Shown: piece by piece, positions 1 through 11,921 of the stretch
How positions within the stretch are numbered: the first letter of the stretch is position 1
Layout of the letters: each line of letters starts with the position of its first letter
Assembly: GCA_025094145.1 (NCBI GenBank)
Contig: JALLLS010000013.1
Location: forward strand, 434,001-498,000
Direction of reading: 5' to 3'
DNA: 64,000 nt
From: Spinellus fusiger
Lineage: Eukaryota > Mucoromycota > Mucoromycetes > Mucorales > Phycomycetaceae
Notes under the pieces: generated by a model
What the model was told of the DNA's origin: nothing
Seen by the model: the letters and a program-made list of their open reading frames with translations, nothing else
Database searches by the model: none
Translations under genes and position numbers: made by a program

Positions 1-4
1 TTCA

Positions 5-1513
5 ATGAACTTGGGCGACAGAAGCCATAATGAAGTCCTCTTTATCAACTTCAACCAGGACTACAGCTGTGTTTCCCTGGGTTCAAAAAGAGGCTACAGA
101 ATATACAACTGCGACCCTTTTGGCAAATGCTATTCAAAGTGTAAGTAACAGATACCCTTGGCCCACCCGCTTATCATGCACAGCAGAAGGAGGCACGGGT
201 ATTGTTGAAATGCTATTCTGTACGTCTCTTGTGGCTCTTGTGGGTGCTGGAGAGCAGCCTGCCTTTTCCCCAAGACACCTGCAGATCATCAACACAAAGG
301 CAAGCACGCCCAGAGTGAGACTAACCTAATGTTCTTACAGAGAGAGTCCACCATATGTGAACTCAACTTCCCCACCCTCATATTGGCAGTAAAAATGAAC
401 AGACGACGGCTGATTGTTGTGCTGGAAGAACAAATATTCATTTACGACATCAGCAACATGAAGTTGTTGCATACGATCAATACGAGTCCCAATCCTGAAG
501 GTAGCTTTGCTGCTCTGTGACCGACACTTTCTTATGTTTCTAGCGATTTGTGCCTTGTCTCCTTCCAGTGAAAACTGCTATATTGCCTATCCTTCTCGGT
601 CTTTTACTGCCTCTCCCTTTGCAGCTCACCAACAGACCACTCAATCGTACTGTGCTACTGGGGATGTGGAGATATTTGATGCCCAATCCCTTGGACTTGT
701 GAATATTGTCCAGGCCCACAAGAGTCCTATCAGTTGTATATCGATGAATGCAGAGGGAACATTGCTAGCCACTGCCAGTGAAAAGGTAACGGAGAAACGC
801 AACTTAACCTCTTTACCAATCCACGCATTCTAGGGCACTGTGATCCGTGTCTTTTCTATTCCAGACGCCAACAAGGTCTATCAATTCAGACGTGGTTCTT
901 ATCCTGCAAAGATATTCTCCATGTCCTTTAATCTTGTGAGTTCTTTGCTGTGTGTATCGAGTGATACAGAGACAGTGCATATCTTTAAACTGTCTACGGG
1001 GACTGTTTCTGCTGCCAATGGAAACCATCATGGGGGAAATGCAGTAACAGCCCATCATCCCAATGGCACTGAGCAAAGAGGCCGCAGTGCTAGTGTTGGG
1101 TAAGTGATTCCACTGTACAATAGACTATGGATGGTGTTTCTGACTGTAGAAATACACACAGACAAATGCTGCGTAGATCCTCCTTGCATTTTGGACGCAA
1201 TATTGCTGGGAGTGTTGGCTCCTACCTACCAGAAATGATTACAGAAATGTGGGAGCCCTCTCGTGATTTTGCATCTCTCAAACTGCCTAGTGCAGGTGTG
1301 CGTAGTCTAGTGGCATTGAGCAGGTACAGTGGGTGATGTGAAGAAAGGAGACTCATCAGTGCTAGTACAACACCCCAAGTCATGGTGATCACATCAGAAG
1401 GATACTTTTACCAGTACAACATTGATCTTGAGAATGGTGGTGAATGTGTGCTGTTGAAACAGAACAGTCTATTGGAAGTAGGGGATACATTGGAGGGTCC
1501 TACAGTGGATTAA
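5..1513 (+). CDS. ATG18: Atg18/WIPI-family WD40 autophagy protein
   Basis: PROPPIN beta-propeller that binds PI3P/PI(3,5)P2 on autophagic and vacuolar membranes. Seven exons can be joined in phase: 5-140, 184-299, 341-500, 544-785, 834-1099, 1150-1323 and 1360-1513, giving about 415 aa. The ATG at 5 is chosen because its frame reads straight into the family opening ([18 protein letters not shown]). The phosphoinositide-binding FRRG motif is at about residues 236-239 ([12 protein letters not shown]). The stretch [16 protein letters not shown] is typical of the family. Intron 2 (300-340) begins with GC rather than GT. The last introns are very short (the last is 36 nt). The start lies 5 nt from the window edge, so a further upstream exon cannot be excluded. 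The neighbour NOP9 is convergent. Assignment to Atg18 rather than the related Hsv2/Atg21 is by overall resemblance only. Confidence 0.93.
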
Positions 1514-1756
1514 TAGGCCCAGTCCTCTTTCCTTTTATTCTCACTCATCTCTCTGTTCTTTCTCTGCTGTGTCATTATAAGCCCCCTCCTTTCTCTCTTT
1601 CTCTTTACTCTTTCCATGTTCTTCTTGTAGGCAATTATTAATCCATGATACCAATAAAACAATAAAACAATAAAACAATAAAACAAAACAAAACAAATGA
1701 AGAGATTATGTATTATAATGCTATATGGAATGGTGAAATGTATTGTTTCTTTCTTT

Positions 1757-3449
1757 TTATGCCTGCTTTTTCCGTTTGCTAGGGACTTTAGTTTCTTCGC
1801 CAAGAATATCCTTGAACAGGTCCTTCTTACGCTCCATTCCCTTTTCTCTTTCTACCCATTCATCGTGTCGTCTCTTGTATTGATCTATTCTGCAGGTCCA
1901 TAAAATACACTTGCCAATGTAATGTTCAGAAAGATCGTACTCTCTCTTGAGCAACTCGGAAGCAATACGTTCCTACTTGGAATAAGAAAAACGAGGCCAA
2001 TACCATGGACATTACCTTTGAGTCAATGTCAGCAGCAGCCCAGCAGTGTTCTACAATATGACTGCCAAACTTATCCTTGGCAAGTTCAGCATAGTTGCCT
2101 TGTAAGTTGCGCATAATCTTCTTTTTCATCTTCTCATTCACTGTGGGTGAAGTCAGAATAGACTCATAGGCACGAGATCCAACGGGTGAAAAGCACCATG
2201 GATAGGTGACATTGGGTGGTTGTGACAAGAAACTAAGACACGTTAACATGCACATATAAAGTGTGTTGGTGTATATACCTTGCAGTGGCAATGGCATTGT
2301 ACTGAGAAGGCATCTTCACAATAGACTGTAATAGTAGAGAACCTTGCATATGGAAAGAACTGAGGTTTTTCTTTTCTTCTTCAGTAGCACCTTCCCAATC
2401 CTAATCCATCAACACATCAGCACACATACATTCTTCTACTCTTCTACTCTTCTACTCTTGGCACTGCTATTACCTCAAATGTCCACATGCGCATCACACA
2501 ATTGACAAACTCTTGACTGTTTTCGGCTGGCATGTGGAAGGCACTGGCCAGTCCATTCAGAATCTCCTTCTCAGCAGTCCCCAAGGTAAGAGAAGCCTCT
2601 ACCAAACTACGAATCACACCAAACTTGCCGTTCTCTATTGAAATCCATGTATTGAGTTTTTTTCTTCTTCTTCTTCTTGTCACTTACTCAATAACTTCTC
2701 AAAAGACCCACTGAGCTCATTCACCATCTTTGTAAACTGCTTGGGACTTCTTGCATGAGTAAGGAAGTTCTGAATCACAAAATTAGCAATAGGATGCAGA
2801 CTGAACTTCTCCAGCTTCTTCTTGAGGTACTGTGTGTAGATTCTATCGTACACAGGAGTAGGTGCCACCTTGAAAATGACTTCTAGTAGATGAGACCCCA
2901 CTTGATCACGAATCAATGTCTCGAACCAAGAATCACGGTCTTTGTTCTCAGTGGGTGTAGTGACATCAGACACCACCCCCCATAAGATATTGTCCAAAAG
3001 AACACGCTTGGCTTCTTGGCCTTGTGTATCTTCCTGCTGCATTTCCAGCAGCAACTGGAGCACTGGACTGGCCACCCGATGCACAGACAAGGCTCTGAGT
3101 TGTGTTTCTGAAGAGTGGATGGCAAGTTCCTTGGTCAATGCACGGAACATTGCTGTGAAAGAAGAGGGCACCTGTCGACTAGGAGAGGCCTTGGAAGAAG
3201 CCTTGGCCAAGGTATCGTTGTTTTCTGTCTTGTACTTTGCTGACTTTTTGCTGCGAAGACGTCCCTTGATATCGTTGGTTTCGTCAATGCGTTTTCCTGC
3301 AAGTACAAATAGCAAGACACGGACGACATGGGATGCAAATGGCTGGGAGATGAGACCACCCACAACTGGTTTGATGTCCTAATCCTAGGCATCAGTCTCG
3401 TTTCTTTCTTTCTTTCTTTCTTTTTTTGTAGAGAGAGAAAGTACAATGG

Positions 3450-3480
<31 letters not shown>

Positions 3481-4227
3481 TTGTTTGTTATTTACCTCGG
3501 ACATGCCCAGAATAAGTTCCTCCATAGAAAGCAGTTCTCCCTGACCCTTTGTAGTGTTCTCTTCGTCTTTGTTATCACAAGCAGTGGGATCATAGAGTTG
3601 CTCTTCAACACCATTGGCAGCCAGTGTAATGACAGTTTGACATACATGAGATGCGAAACGATGGGCAAACAATTCGACTGTACTGTAAATAAGAGTAAGC
3701 TTTACATATTCTTTTTTTTCTTTTTTCTTTTTTCTTTTTCTTTTCTTTAAAATAAATAAAAGAATTACCGTCCTCTCAGCTTGTCTATAAAGACACGCAG
3801 CTGAAATGCATCCGAGATCTTCAATAGTTTCTCGAGAATAAGCGAGCAGGAGTAGTTGGTAGCCAAACGAAGCTCATTGCCTTCCACTTCAGTAAAGACG
3901 TTGTCGATAAAAAGACGCTGATCTTGAAAACATGGGGTTTGTCCATAAGTCTTTCTGTTTTTTGTTTTCTGTTTTACCTTCTGCTGTTTCAAACTGGGGA
4001 TGGTCTAATGTAGCTTCAATGCCCTTAAAGTACCCCAGCATGTGTTCTTCTACTTCACCGTAATGGCCTGCTTGGAAGTGAGGGTCGTCATACTGTCCTA
4101 CTGCTAGGTTCTGTCCCTGGTGGGGCTGATCTTCCCCCATCAGGTGATCGGGAGTCTCAATGGCAACAGGTGCTTTCTTCTGCTTCTTTCCACGCTTCTT
4201 GGTGCGTCCTTTTCTTTCGGCGTCCAT
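1757..4227 (-). CDS. NOP9: Nop9-type pumilio-repeat nucleolar protein
   Basis: Nucleolar RNA-binding protein of 40S ribosomal subunit biogenesis, built from Puf-like repeats. The N-terminus is basic (KGRTKKRGKKQKKAP), followed by the Nop9 signature around HMLGYFKGIEATL and NELRLATNYSCSLILEKLL. Repeats contain characteristic helices such as FASHVCQTVITL, FASHVVRVLLFVL, VASPVLQLLLEM and VGSHLLEVIF. Near the C-terminus come FGSHIVEHCWAAAD and a basic tail ending in PSKRKKQA. At least seven exons are visible; the first two end near 3978 and 3769. The ATG at 4227 is used because the two codons before it in the open frame do not include an ATG. One internal intron (about 3380-3500) carries a TTTC run and a GT microsatellite. 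Expected length is about 650 aa, normal for the family. It is convergent with ATG18. Confidence 0.92.
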
Positions 4228-4500
4228 GGTCAATGAAGGGAAATATCTGCTCGACTGAAAAAATATGGAAAGACAGTCAGTTGATGTGACTTGTATCTAC
4301 ACACCAGGAGGTCTTTAGGATATAAAAGGAAATAGTCAAACTACAATTGTTTAAAAATGACATTGATTTGAAAAGCAAAAATAAATTATGTATTCATGTT
4401 AGTTCTTAAATAAAGATTATTATGTAGATTTACCTGTAAATATCTGAATCCCATAGGAAACCGCTTTCGATGTGGTGATATATAATATTAATACAAATAT

Positions 4501-5100
4501 CTATTCTGTAGGAAAGAATAGAAATGGTCTGTAGTGACCCTTTAATCCTTCTGCAATTGTATAGATATTCTTTGATGCATTCACATCTCTGTTTCAAACA
4601 ATTCCACAACTTTGGCAAATGTGGATATTGTTGAAATTCACTAATACCTCGGTGAGGTTATTTTTGTTATAAGTGTGGAAGATCTTGAGAACAAAAATAA
4701 GAGTAGCTGTTAGAAGAGCTTTTCACATTGGGTGAGAAGTCAATCATGTTCACCCTTGATGTTCGAAACTTATCAACATCAACCACAAGAAGATCTCCAT
4801 TCTTTTGTCTCTTTTTTTCAATGATTGATATAAAATTCTTAGTAAATCAACACAATGACCTTTAAACTTGGTAGCATCTTTTACCTTCATTCCTGTGCCA
4901 TAAGCAACGACTGGCAGTTTGGTAGGATCATACTCCAATCCTTTTAGGTGCCAATACCCCTTCTCACTAATAAAATAATAGTAAAAATAATTAGTTCGAG
5001 ATGTATCAACGTACTCTATGTGTGTATCGTATTACCCTTGTACTAGCACCTTCTTGCCTTTGTCTTTGTAACGGATTCACTGGGTTTATTATAGTAAAAT
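4501..5100 (-). pseudogene. Decayed Fanzor (eukaryotic TnpB-like) RuvC nuclease relic
   Basis: Several blocks on the minus strand match the C-terminal half of Fanzor/TnpB proteins. Block 1 (4938-4810) reads LPVVAYGTGMKVKDATKFKG and continues to about LKKRDK. After a +1 frame change, 4806-4760 reads NGDLLVVDVDKFRTSR, the equivalent of the family's '(D/E)(E/K)(F/Y)xTSxxC' region. The stretch with the first zinc-finger cysteine pair is scrambled. Then 4623-4501 reads HICQSCGIV, a TGA where the family has tryptophan, and NRDVNASKNI. That is the second CxxC of the zinc ribbon followed by the RuvC-III NRDxNAxxN motif, ending at a TAG. A further remnant may lie up to about 5270 (SLHYFGGSEFV frame). 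The frameshift, the nonsense codon and the lost cysteine pair mean it cannot encode an active nuclease. No element ends or guide RNA were recognised. Family knowledge: Fanzors are RNA-guided nucleases carried on eukaryotic transposons. Confidence 0.72.
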
Positions 5101-6660
5101 AATATACAATAGAAACTGACTAACATGTCAGACATAATAAACATACACAAACTCAGAACCACCAAAGTAATGCAGACTACAACAACATTCTAGAAAGAAA
5201 AGAATTGCTTAAAGAACAGTTGCCTAGTTACCCGTTGTGATCAAATCGTGTTGTGTTCCTGCTCATGCACCCTTTTTGATTTCCCTAGACTAGCCTTTGT
5301 ACTAATACTCCATTTCTTTGTCCCTGCTAAAGACCAAATATCTATACATTTATCTCTCTAGTGGTCCTGTTGATAACCACAGTGCCCTTTTTTTACAGAA
5401 TAAAGGATATATTTTTACAAGGTTACATAGTATAGATCTTGAAGCTACCTATATACATATCTTTTTAAGCTATAAGGATCCAAGTTATACAACAATAACA
5501 TCTCAGTAAATTCATAGATGGATTCCTTTTTCTTGTCCTATGTATGTTTCAAGGGAACAAAGAAACCCCTTTTCTTTTCTTTTACAACAAAATCACTTTA
5601 TGGAATTCTATGGACTTGAAATACAGGACCAAGATTATACACACTGTAGGATAGGACAGTTACCCTTCCCAGTCTGCTTGAATGTTCTATGAAGACCATA
5701 TCTATTGCTTGAGAACAGCAAATTAGACAAATTCATAGTCAAAGAAGAAATGCCAAACTAATATAAAAAGTGTAATTGTCTACATCTTTAATAAAGTAGA
5801 CTTTAATCCAAATAGCTTCCTAGAGTATAAACAAGATAGGCTTTAAGGACTTGGACAGCTGACTGTTTCTTGTTCTCGACTAGTTTTCTTTGGTTGGATA
5901 ATGTGTTTGAAAAGATTCTTCTCACTGTCTGTGTTTTAGCATTGACTATGGACTGTGTAATTAAACATTATAAAGTTGGAGAAAAGGAATAAGCAAACCT
6001 GACATTACAGCTCAATCACTATATCTATTGTTTAACATAATGTGCTATCCATAAGCCTACAGTATAACACTCAAGTACTCGTCAAGATGAACATAACTGA
6101 ACAAGGTAATGTGTCATTATTAACAAAGAGAAACAATAGGTGATAGACACTACCAAGGACTATTCTAGTGATAAAAAGGTAAGCAATGCCATCATCTGGG
6201 CTTGAGTTCAATGTAATCCACAAGACATAGTACTGACTCTTCTTCTAATAGATGATATATGACTCATTATTCTCAAGAAAAGTATTAAGTACAAGGTAAG
6301 CATACTATCTCTCTTATTGAATTATTACTAATACACTCTTCTGTTATTAGATAAGTAAAGACTCTTTCTCAAGTCAGTCCAAGGTGGTCTTCTTCCTTCT
6401 ATACAGTCTAGGCTGTCTAGGGTATACTCCTGAGCATAGTTATCTATCTTCCAATATTAAAGCATAAGGCTTCTAGGGTATAGATTCTATTGCTATGAAG
6501 GAATACACCTAGAACAGCAGTGGCTATAGTAATAGTATGTTATTAGCTACAGTATTATTAGCTATATTATTACAATAAACAATTTTATCCATCAATAATT
6601 TTATTCATAAACAATATATTTTACTCATAATACAATTTGATATTGAGGTATCCACAAAAG
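5101..6660. other. AT-rich intergenic DNA, no gene seen
   Basis: No open frame here has conserved-protein character. The stretch is AT-rich with scattered stops on both strands. The first 170 bases may still belong to the upstream half of the Fanzor relic. No RNA gene or terminal repeats could be recognised. Confidence 0.6.
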
Positions 6661-6667
6661 AAAACAA

Positions 6668-6859
6668 TTATTTAGATACTTGCAAACCTTTGATTTTAAA
6701 CACAGATCCATAAAAGGGAACTTTTTTATTGTGACGTAAAAGGAAGGAGATATCACCGCTTAAAGGCCAGAGAAATCTCCTGGTGTGTAGAATAAGACAG
6801 CACCCACTATGAAATACAGCGACTTGCTGCTTAACAGTGAATGGGGCCCCATCGGTCAT
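6668..6859 (-). CDS. Small hypothetical protein (63 aa)
   Basis: ATG-initiated single-exon frame divergent from VMS1, with about 160 bp between the two starts. The product begins MTDGAPFTVKQQVAVFHSG, contains two cysteines and an aromatic/basic middle, and ends in KGLQVSK. Local base composition is less AT-rich than the flanking spacer, which is the main reason to list it. I recognise no family. It may be a small lineage-specific gene, a terminal exon, or chance. Confidence 0.25.
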   Translation of the reverse strand: MTDGAPFTVKQQVAVFHSGCCLILHTRRFLWPLSGDISFLLRHNKKVPFYGSVFKIKGLQVSK

Positions 6860-7021
6860 TGAAATAAAAAATAAAAAAATAAAATAAAAAATATATTACA
6901 CTGTTCTTTGCTGCGACGTCTTTTTATTTTTATTTTTATAAGACATCCTTCTTTTATATATCTATAGTTTATATTTCCCCCTTGCTCTTCCCTACTTGCC
7001 ACCTCAGGGAGTGTGTCTGCT

Positions 7022-9189
7022 ATGAGTCTCCTAGAAACAACCCTCCAACAGAAACCCATCAGTGTCTTTTCTCTTCCCAATGACCTTTTGTCTGCCCTGA
7101 CAGCTGTGGACGCAGCAGCACAGGTCAAAGTAGAAGAAGAGTGGCAGCAGCAGTCCCTTAAAAGTGTGTCTTTTGACCGCCTTGACCTGGAAGAAGACCA
7201 GGCTCTGTTCACATGTCGCACGTGTGATGTCCACTTTACACCCATGGAGCGGGACAAGTTCAGAAAGCACTACAGTACAGACTGGCACCGGTATAACATT
7301 AAACGCAAACTTGTCTTGGGAACAGTGTCAGTGTCATTGGCTGTCTTTGAGGATCTTTTGGCAGGTAAGTGCAGTAGACACGTCTTTTTATTTATTATTT
7401 ATTTATTCAATCAATCAATCAACTATGTCTGTATTGACGTGGAGAATAGAATTAAGCGACAGTCTTTCTGGCTCTGGCTCTGAGGAGGAAGAGGAAGAAG
7501 AAGAAAAGGAAGAAAAGGAAGAAAAGAAAGAAGAAAACACACCACCCACACAGGACCGTGTTGCTGCTCTTGTAGGAAAACAGGCTTCTCAATTACCCGA
7601 GGAAGAAGACTACAGTTCAGTCTCTCTTTTTCATGGACACTCGTCGGCTCTTGTATGGTTCAGTGCCAGTCCTCTTTTGTCAGGATCACTTCACTTGGGC
7701 ATCTACCGCTCTTTACTCTCCAACACCAACAACACTCTAGAGGCACTGCAATCACGTCACTGGACTGGAAAACAACGCAGATGGACCCTTCTTATGATGG
7801 GAGGCGGCCATTTTGCTGGATGCATTGTGGATGTCAACAAAAGCAAAGGCATGGCAGATCCCTCTGTGAATGAAAGAGTCCATCTTATAACCCACAAGAC
7901 ATTCCACCGCTACACAAGTAAGAAACACTTATCATAGAAAGTCCAACCTAGGCTGACGAGGGTGGATGTAGCCCGTAGAAGACAGGGAGGATCTCAATCT
8001 GCCAACGACAATGCCAAAGGAAAGGCCAAATCTGCAGGTGCTCAGATCAGACGCTACAATGAACAGGCCCTGCAGCAGGTACATATATTCTACTTACTGC
8101 ACTGGATCTATCTACAAATGAACAAATGAACAACAACACTAAACTCTTCTTCTCCTCGTCCACCTTTAGGATATCCGAGAACTCCTTTCTCAGTGGCGAC
8201 AAGAGATAGACAAGAGTGAAGTTATCTTGATCCATGCCCCTAGCAACAACCGAAAGACAGTCTATGGCTATGACCAGGCCATTCTCCACAAGGAAGACCC
8301 CCGCATCCACTCCATCCCCTTTCCTACCCGCCGACCCACCCTCAATGAACTCAAACGAGTCTATCTCGAAATCACCACCCTCAAAACAATGCAAGTAGAC
8401 GAAATCTCCCTCTTGGCCCAGCAGATGAAAACCATCGAGAAGAGAGAAAAGGCAAAACAACAGCTGGAAAGGTCCAAGCAGCAACCCACACCCACCCCTG
8501 TGCCCTTGACGACCAAGGCAGAAGGCCATCCAGAACTCGATAAACTCGTGGGTCTGGTGAGACAGGGAAAGACATCGGTGGTGTTTTCGTATCTGAGTAG
8601 ACATAAGCATCTGCAGGTGTCTGCTCTGTTGCCCAGGGAGATCCAGGTTCAGGACAAGGGTCGGTGTCCTACCCTGCTCCATGTGGCCTCGCATCAAGGA
8701 CACCCATCCCTGGTAGAGGCTTTGCTGAGGGAAGCCAGGGCAGATCCTACAGTCCAGAATGAGGCAGGAAAGACAGCTTATGATGTCGCCAAGAACAAGA
8801 CGGTGCGGAATGTGTTTAGAAGTTGCATGCATTCAATGCCTACTGCCTGGGCGTGGTTAGAAGAGGCCCATGTGCCAAGTCCATTAACACCAGAGGCAGA
8901 GCAGGAATTGCTGGCCAAGGAACAGGAGAAGCTGGCCAAAGAGGCAGAAAGAAACAGACAGGTGGAGGAGGAGCGTCGTCTGTGTCAGGAAAAAGAGGAA
9001 GAGGCCGTGAAAGAGAAAAAGGCACAGGAACAAGTGCAGAAGCGTGGTAAGGCCAACATGTTGATTGCAAAGGCATTGTTGGGACCTGGCAATACTGCCT
9101 CCATGTCACCAGAAGCACGCACAAGATTAGAAAGAGAGAAGAGAGCAAGAGCAGCAGAAGAACGTATGCGACGTATGGCAGGTCATTAA
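7022..9189 (+). CDS. VMS1: Vms1/ANKZF1 peptidyl-tRNA hydrolase of ribosome quality control
   Basis: Releases nascent chains from stalled 60S ribosomes and recruits Cdc48/p97. Four exons join in phase: 7022-7364, 7450-7918, 7973-8078 and 8170-9189, giving 645 aa. Domain order: a C2H2 zinc finger (CRTCDVHFTP with the HYSTDWH histidines, about residues 65-90); an acidic Glu/Lys linker; the VLRF1 release-factor-like domain with MGGGHFAG and the loop RRRQGGSQS (about 272-280), whose glutamine corresponds to the catalytic GSQ glutamine; ankyrin repeats (about 470-525, TLLHVASHQGHPSLVEALL); a coiled coil; and a C-terminal REKRARAAEER that fits the Cdc48-interacting VIM consensus R-x5-AA-x2-R exactly. 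All functional elements are intact. The codon opening the open frame at 7013 is GTG, so the first ATG (7022) is used. Confidence 0.95.
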
Positions 9190-9895
9190 AACTACAGCTG
9201 CCTTGGTCTTGAAGAAAGGGGTGGCATTGGATCCAGAAAAGGGTGGATACTGTTGGTTTTGTTTTCTGCAGTGGAAAAAGGTCAAGTGCAGACATATATG
9301 GATTCTCTCTGCTGTTGATGTTGAGCTTAATGAACAAGCAGGGTGTCTTTACTACGAGGCCTTGTTCAAGTCAAAAGATATTGTTTGGGACAAGAAGAAC
9401 AAGAGAACAAGAGAGAACAACAAGGCAGGAGAATATTATCTATCTAGTACTTTTGTTGGATGATTTCAATACTATCTTTCTATCCCTACTTTCCATAGGA
9501 TCTGTCTTTCTTTTCTCTTTTATTTAATACAGTACAACTAACCTTTTTATTTTATGTTTTGATGAGGGAAATACTGTAGTGTGGACATACCGGAAGATGG
9601 AGTAAGTCTTCTTTTATGTAATTCAATCTAGCCTGTCAGACATCTTCCAAAAAAAAAGATAGACATTGAGTTATCCTTATGATGTTTGGCGTGCTGTAAA
9701 TATATAAATAGATGTATATATTTGTAATGCTCTTTTGTTTATTTGTTTATTCGTTGAGAGTATGGAGTTTCTGTATCTATAGAATGAAATGAAATGATAA
9801 TTATAGTAGAAAGTAGGATAGGATATATAAAAGACGGCTCGGAACTTGGAAGAGGACAACGACTTCACCTTGTCACTTTATGCACATGTGTGTTA
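9190..9895. other. Intergenic region between two convergent genes
   Basis: Holds the 3' flanks of VMS1 (+) and the ALG12-glutaredoxin gene (-). Open frames at 9203-9527 lack any protein-like character. Short T/A-rich stretches are present and nothing else is recognised. Confidence 0.6.
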
Positions 9896-11740
9896 TCATG
9901 ATGGTTCACAGGCCAATGCTAGTGTTTGAAGTGCATTGTCTCTGTCCAGTGTAGCCAGGGCATCTGAACCACCAAGTAGCTTCCCATTTACAAAGATGGC
10001 AGGAACAGTACGATGCTGAGTGAGTTGTGCTACAGCTGTTTGCAGTGCTCTTCCATCTTCACGCTGATCCAGTTCAATGACATGGTACTTTTGAGGACAG
10101 TACTTGTCAAGAATCTGCTTTGCTCTTTTGCAATAAGGACTAGTGAATTCAGTCAAGATAGTGGCTATAGACACAGGACATACTACAATGACTTACCAAT
10201 AGGATTTGCTGTAGATCAAGACTGGATGCTTCTGTAGACGGTATCGCACCCACTGTTGGTAAGGGGATACCAGTTGAAGAGTGTATAGCTTTGGCGTCAA
10301 TACAATATCAAATGGCAGCAATGATTGCCAATGCCAAGGAGATGTCATAAGCGACATGAGTTGTTGAGAATACAGAGCGATGGATTTGCGCTGTAGACTA
10401 TCAAATCCGTGTGTAGTACGAATGATCTCAAAAGAGGTGTTTGCAGAAGGTGTAGCAGTAATCAGGTGGGTGTATTCAGCCTCCAAGTAATCTTCTATGG
10501 ATCGATGGGTTTCATTCTTATGATAGGACCATGCAGAATTCACTTGACTGAATCTTGAGGCTCCTGTCATGGCTGTTAATACGTCAATATGGACAGACGC
10601 ATAAGGAAGGGGTGTAGCATTAAGAGCAGCCAATGCTACCCCCCCAGGATAGTTCTGCATGGAAATCAACAGAGTTACTATGGAGAGAAGGAAGGAGACC
10701 AATCCGCCTGCTACGATGGCAACCAAGCACACTGTTGCATAGAAACTGCCTTTGTGCGACAGTGTTGCCATGACAGAAGCTGCTGCTGCCGTGTACAGTG
10801 GGAATGTATAGACAATAAATCGCCATTCTTTGTGAGGTTGTAGGGAAAAGAGCGCAGTGTAAATAAGAGCAGGATGAAGTAGACGACGAAGACGAGGATC
10901 ACTGCAGTAGCCTATCAGGGCCAATGGGTAACTGATCATCAGCACACGAGGTAGAAAGGACAAAAAGTACGCGTAGAAAGGCAGTGTTCCCCATTCTGAA
11001 CTCTTGTTGAGGATGGCATTGAAGTAGAAAACACTTCCTTCAGGCCACACCCACCTCTGCCAAAAGTAGGAATCCACAAGAAGAGTAAAAGCAAGAGAAG
11101 GCAAACCCGACACAAGTCCTTGGAGGATGAGTGTAGTGGGGCGGATGTTTTTGTACACCAGCCATTCCAATGCAAGAAGAATGACAAGTAAAACTCCCAC
11201 TTCAAAGCGGATGACAATACCAGTAAAGGTAAGATAATGGATCATACGAACAAGATGCCGAGTGCGACGGGTTGGACTTATCATACTGTAGATCCAATGA
11301 GAAAGACCCATCAGTACCAATGGAAGGGCTATGATGTTTGGCAGTGGACGACTTGACCAAAATATACTATGAAATTGGCAGCATAAGAGAAAACAAAAGA
11401 AGGAAGCTGTGCGTTTTCCTAACAAAGTGCCCAATGCCTTGTCAAATTGGCCCATGCCCATAGCCACACAGGCACCAAGGATGAGTCTTGGAATAAGAAG
11501 AGCTGGTATGTAGAGGCCAAGGACAGAGTGTAGCCATCGACTGGTATAGCCAAGAACAATAGCACCTGTAAATGTACGAGGAACAACACCGGGATAATCC
11601 ACATGGTCGTATTCTGATAGTGGTAGAGAGTGCATGACATCATGTATAGCCTGCAAGTTGAAGCTTTCTTCTACTTTTGTATAAGGACAGTAGATACAGT
11701 GGACTGCCACCAAGGCAAAAAACAGCAGTGCATGTTTCAT
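9896..11740 (-). CDS. ALG12: ALG12 alpha-1,6-mannosyltransferase fused to a C-terminal glutaredoxin domain
   Basis: The N-terminal ~490 residues are Alg12, the ER-membrane GT-C enzyme that adds the eighth mannose (alpha-1,6) to the dolichol-linked oligosaccharide. Visible are YTKVEESFNLQAIHD, DYPGVVPRTFTGA, many hydrophobic spans, and the family motif HKEWRFIVYTFP. The frame then continues into RLQKHPVLIYSKSY and meets a GTAAGT donor. Splicing 10196-10140 (57 nt, acceptor ACTAG) joins it to 10139-9896 and recreates SKSYCPYCKRAKQIL. This is a full dithiol glutaredoxin with CPYC at about residues 515-518, TVPAIFVNGK and GGSDAL. Exons 11740-10197 and 10139-9896 total 1788 nt, 595 aa. Unspliced, the frame stops at once (TGG TAA). 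The ATG at 11740 is the first true ATG. No separate glutaredoxin start or promoter space exists between the domains. Which side of the ER membrane the glutaredoxin faces cannot be read from sequence. Confidence 0.88.
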
Positions 11741-11921
11741 AGAGAGAGAGAGAGAGACCACTGAAGAAGAAGAGGTTACTTAAGAAAAGAGTCACTTTCT
11801 GTACGATTAAGAAATGACAAGAACAAGGGACGATGGCGGAACATGAAAAAAAAGACAAGACAAGTTTGAGTGTGTTGGAGTGTGTCAGCATAATCCTCTT
11901 TTTTTTTTCTTCTGCTTGAAC

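Noticed and set aside
9203..9527. Two overlapping plus-strand frames after VMS1
   Set aside because: Downstream flank, no conserved features, starts not convincing.
9896..10174. Stand-alone monothiol glutaredoxin with SPYC active site
   Set aside because: The frame has no ATG (its first codon is GTG), and the Ser comes from intron sequence. Correct splicing to the upstream exon gives CPYC.
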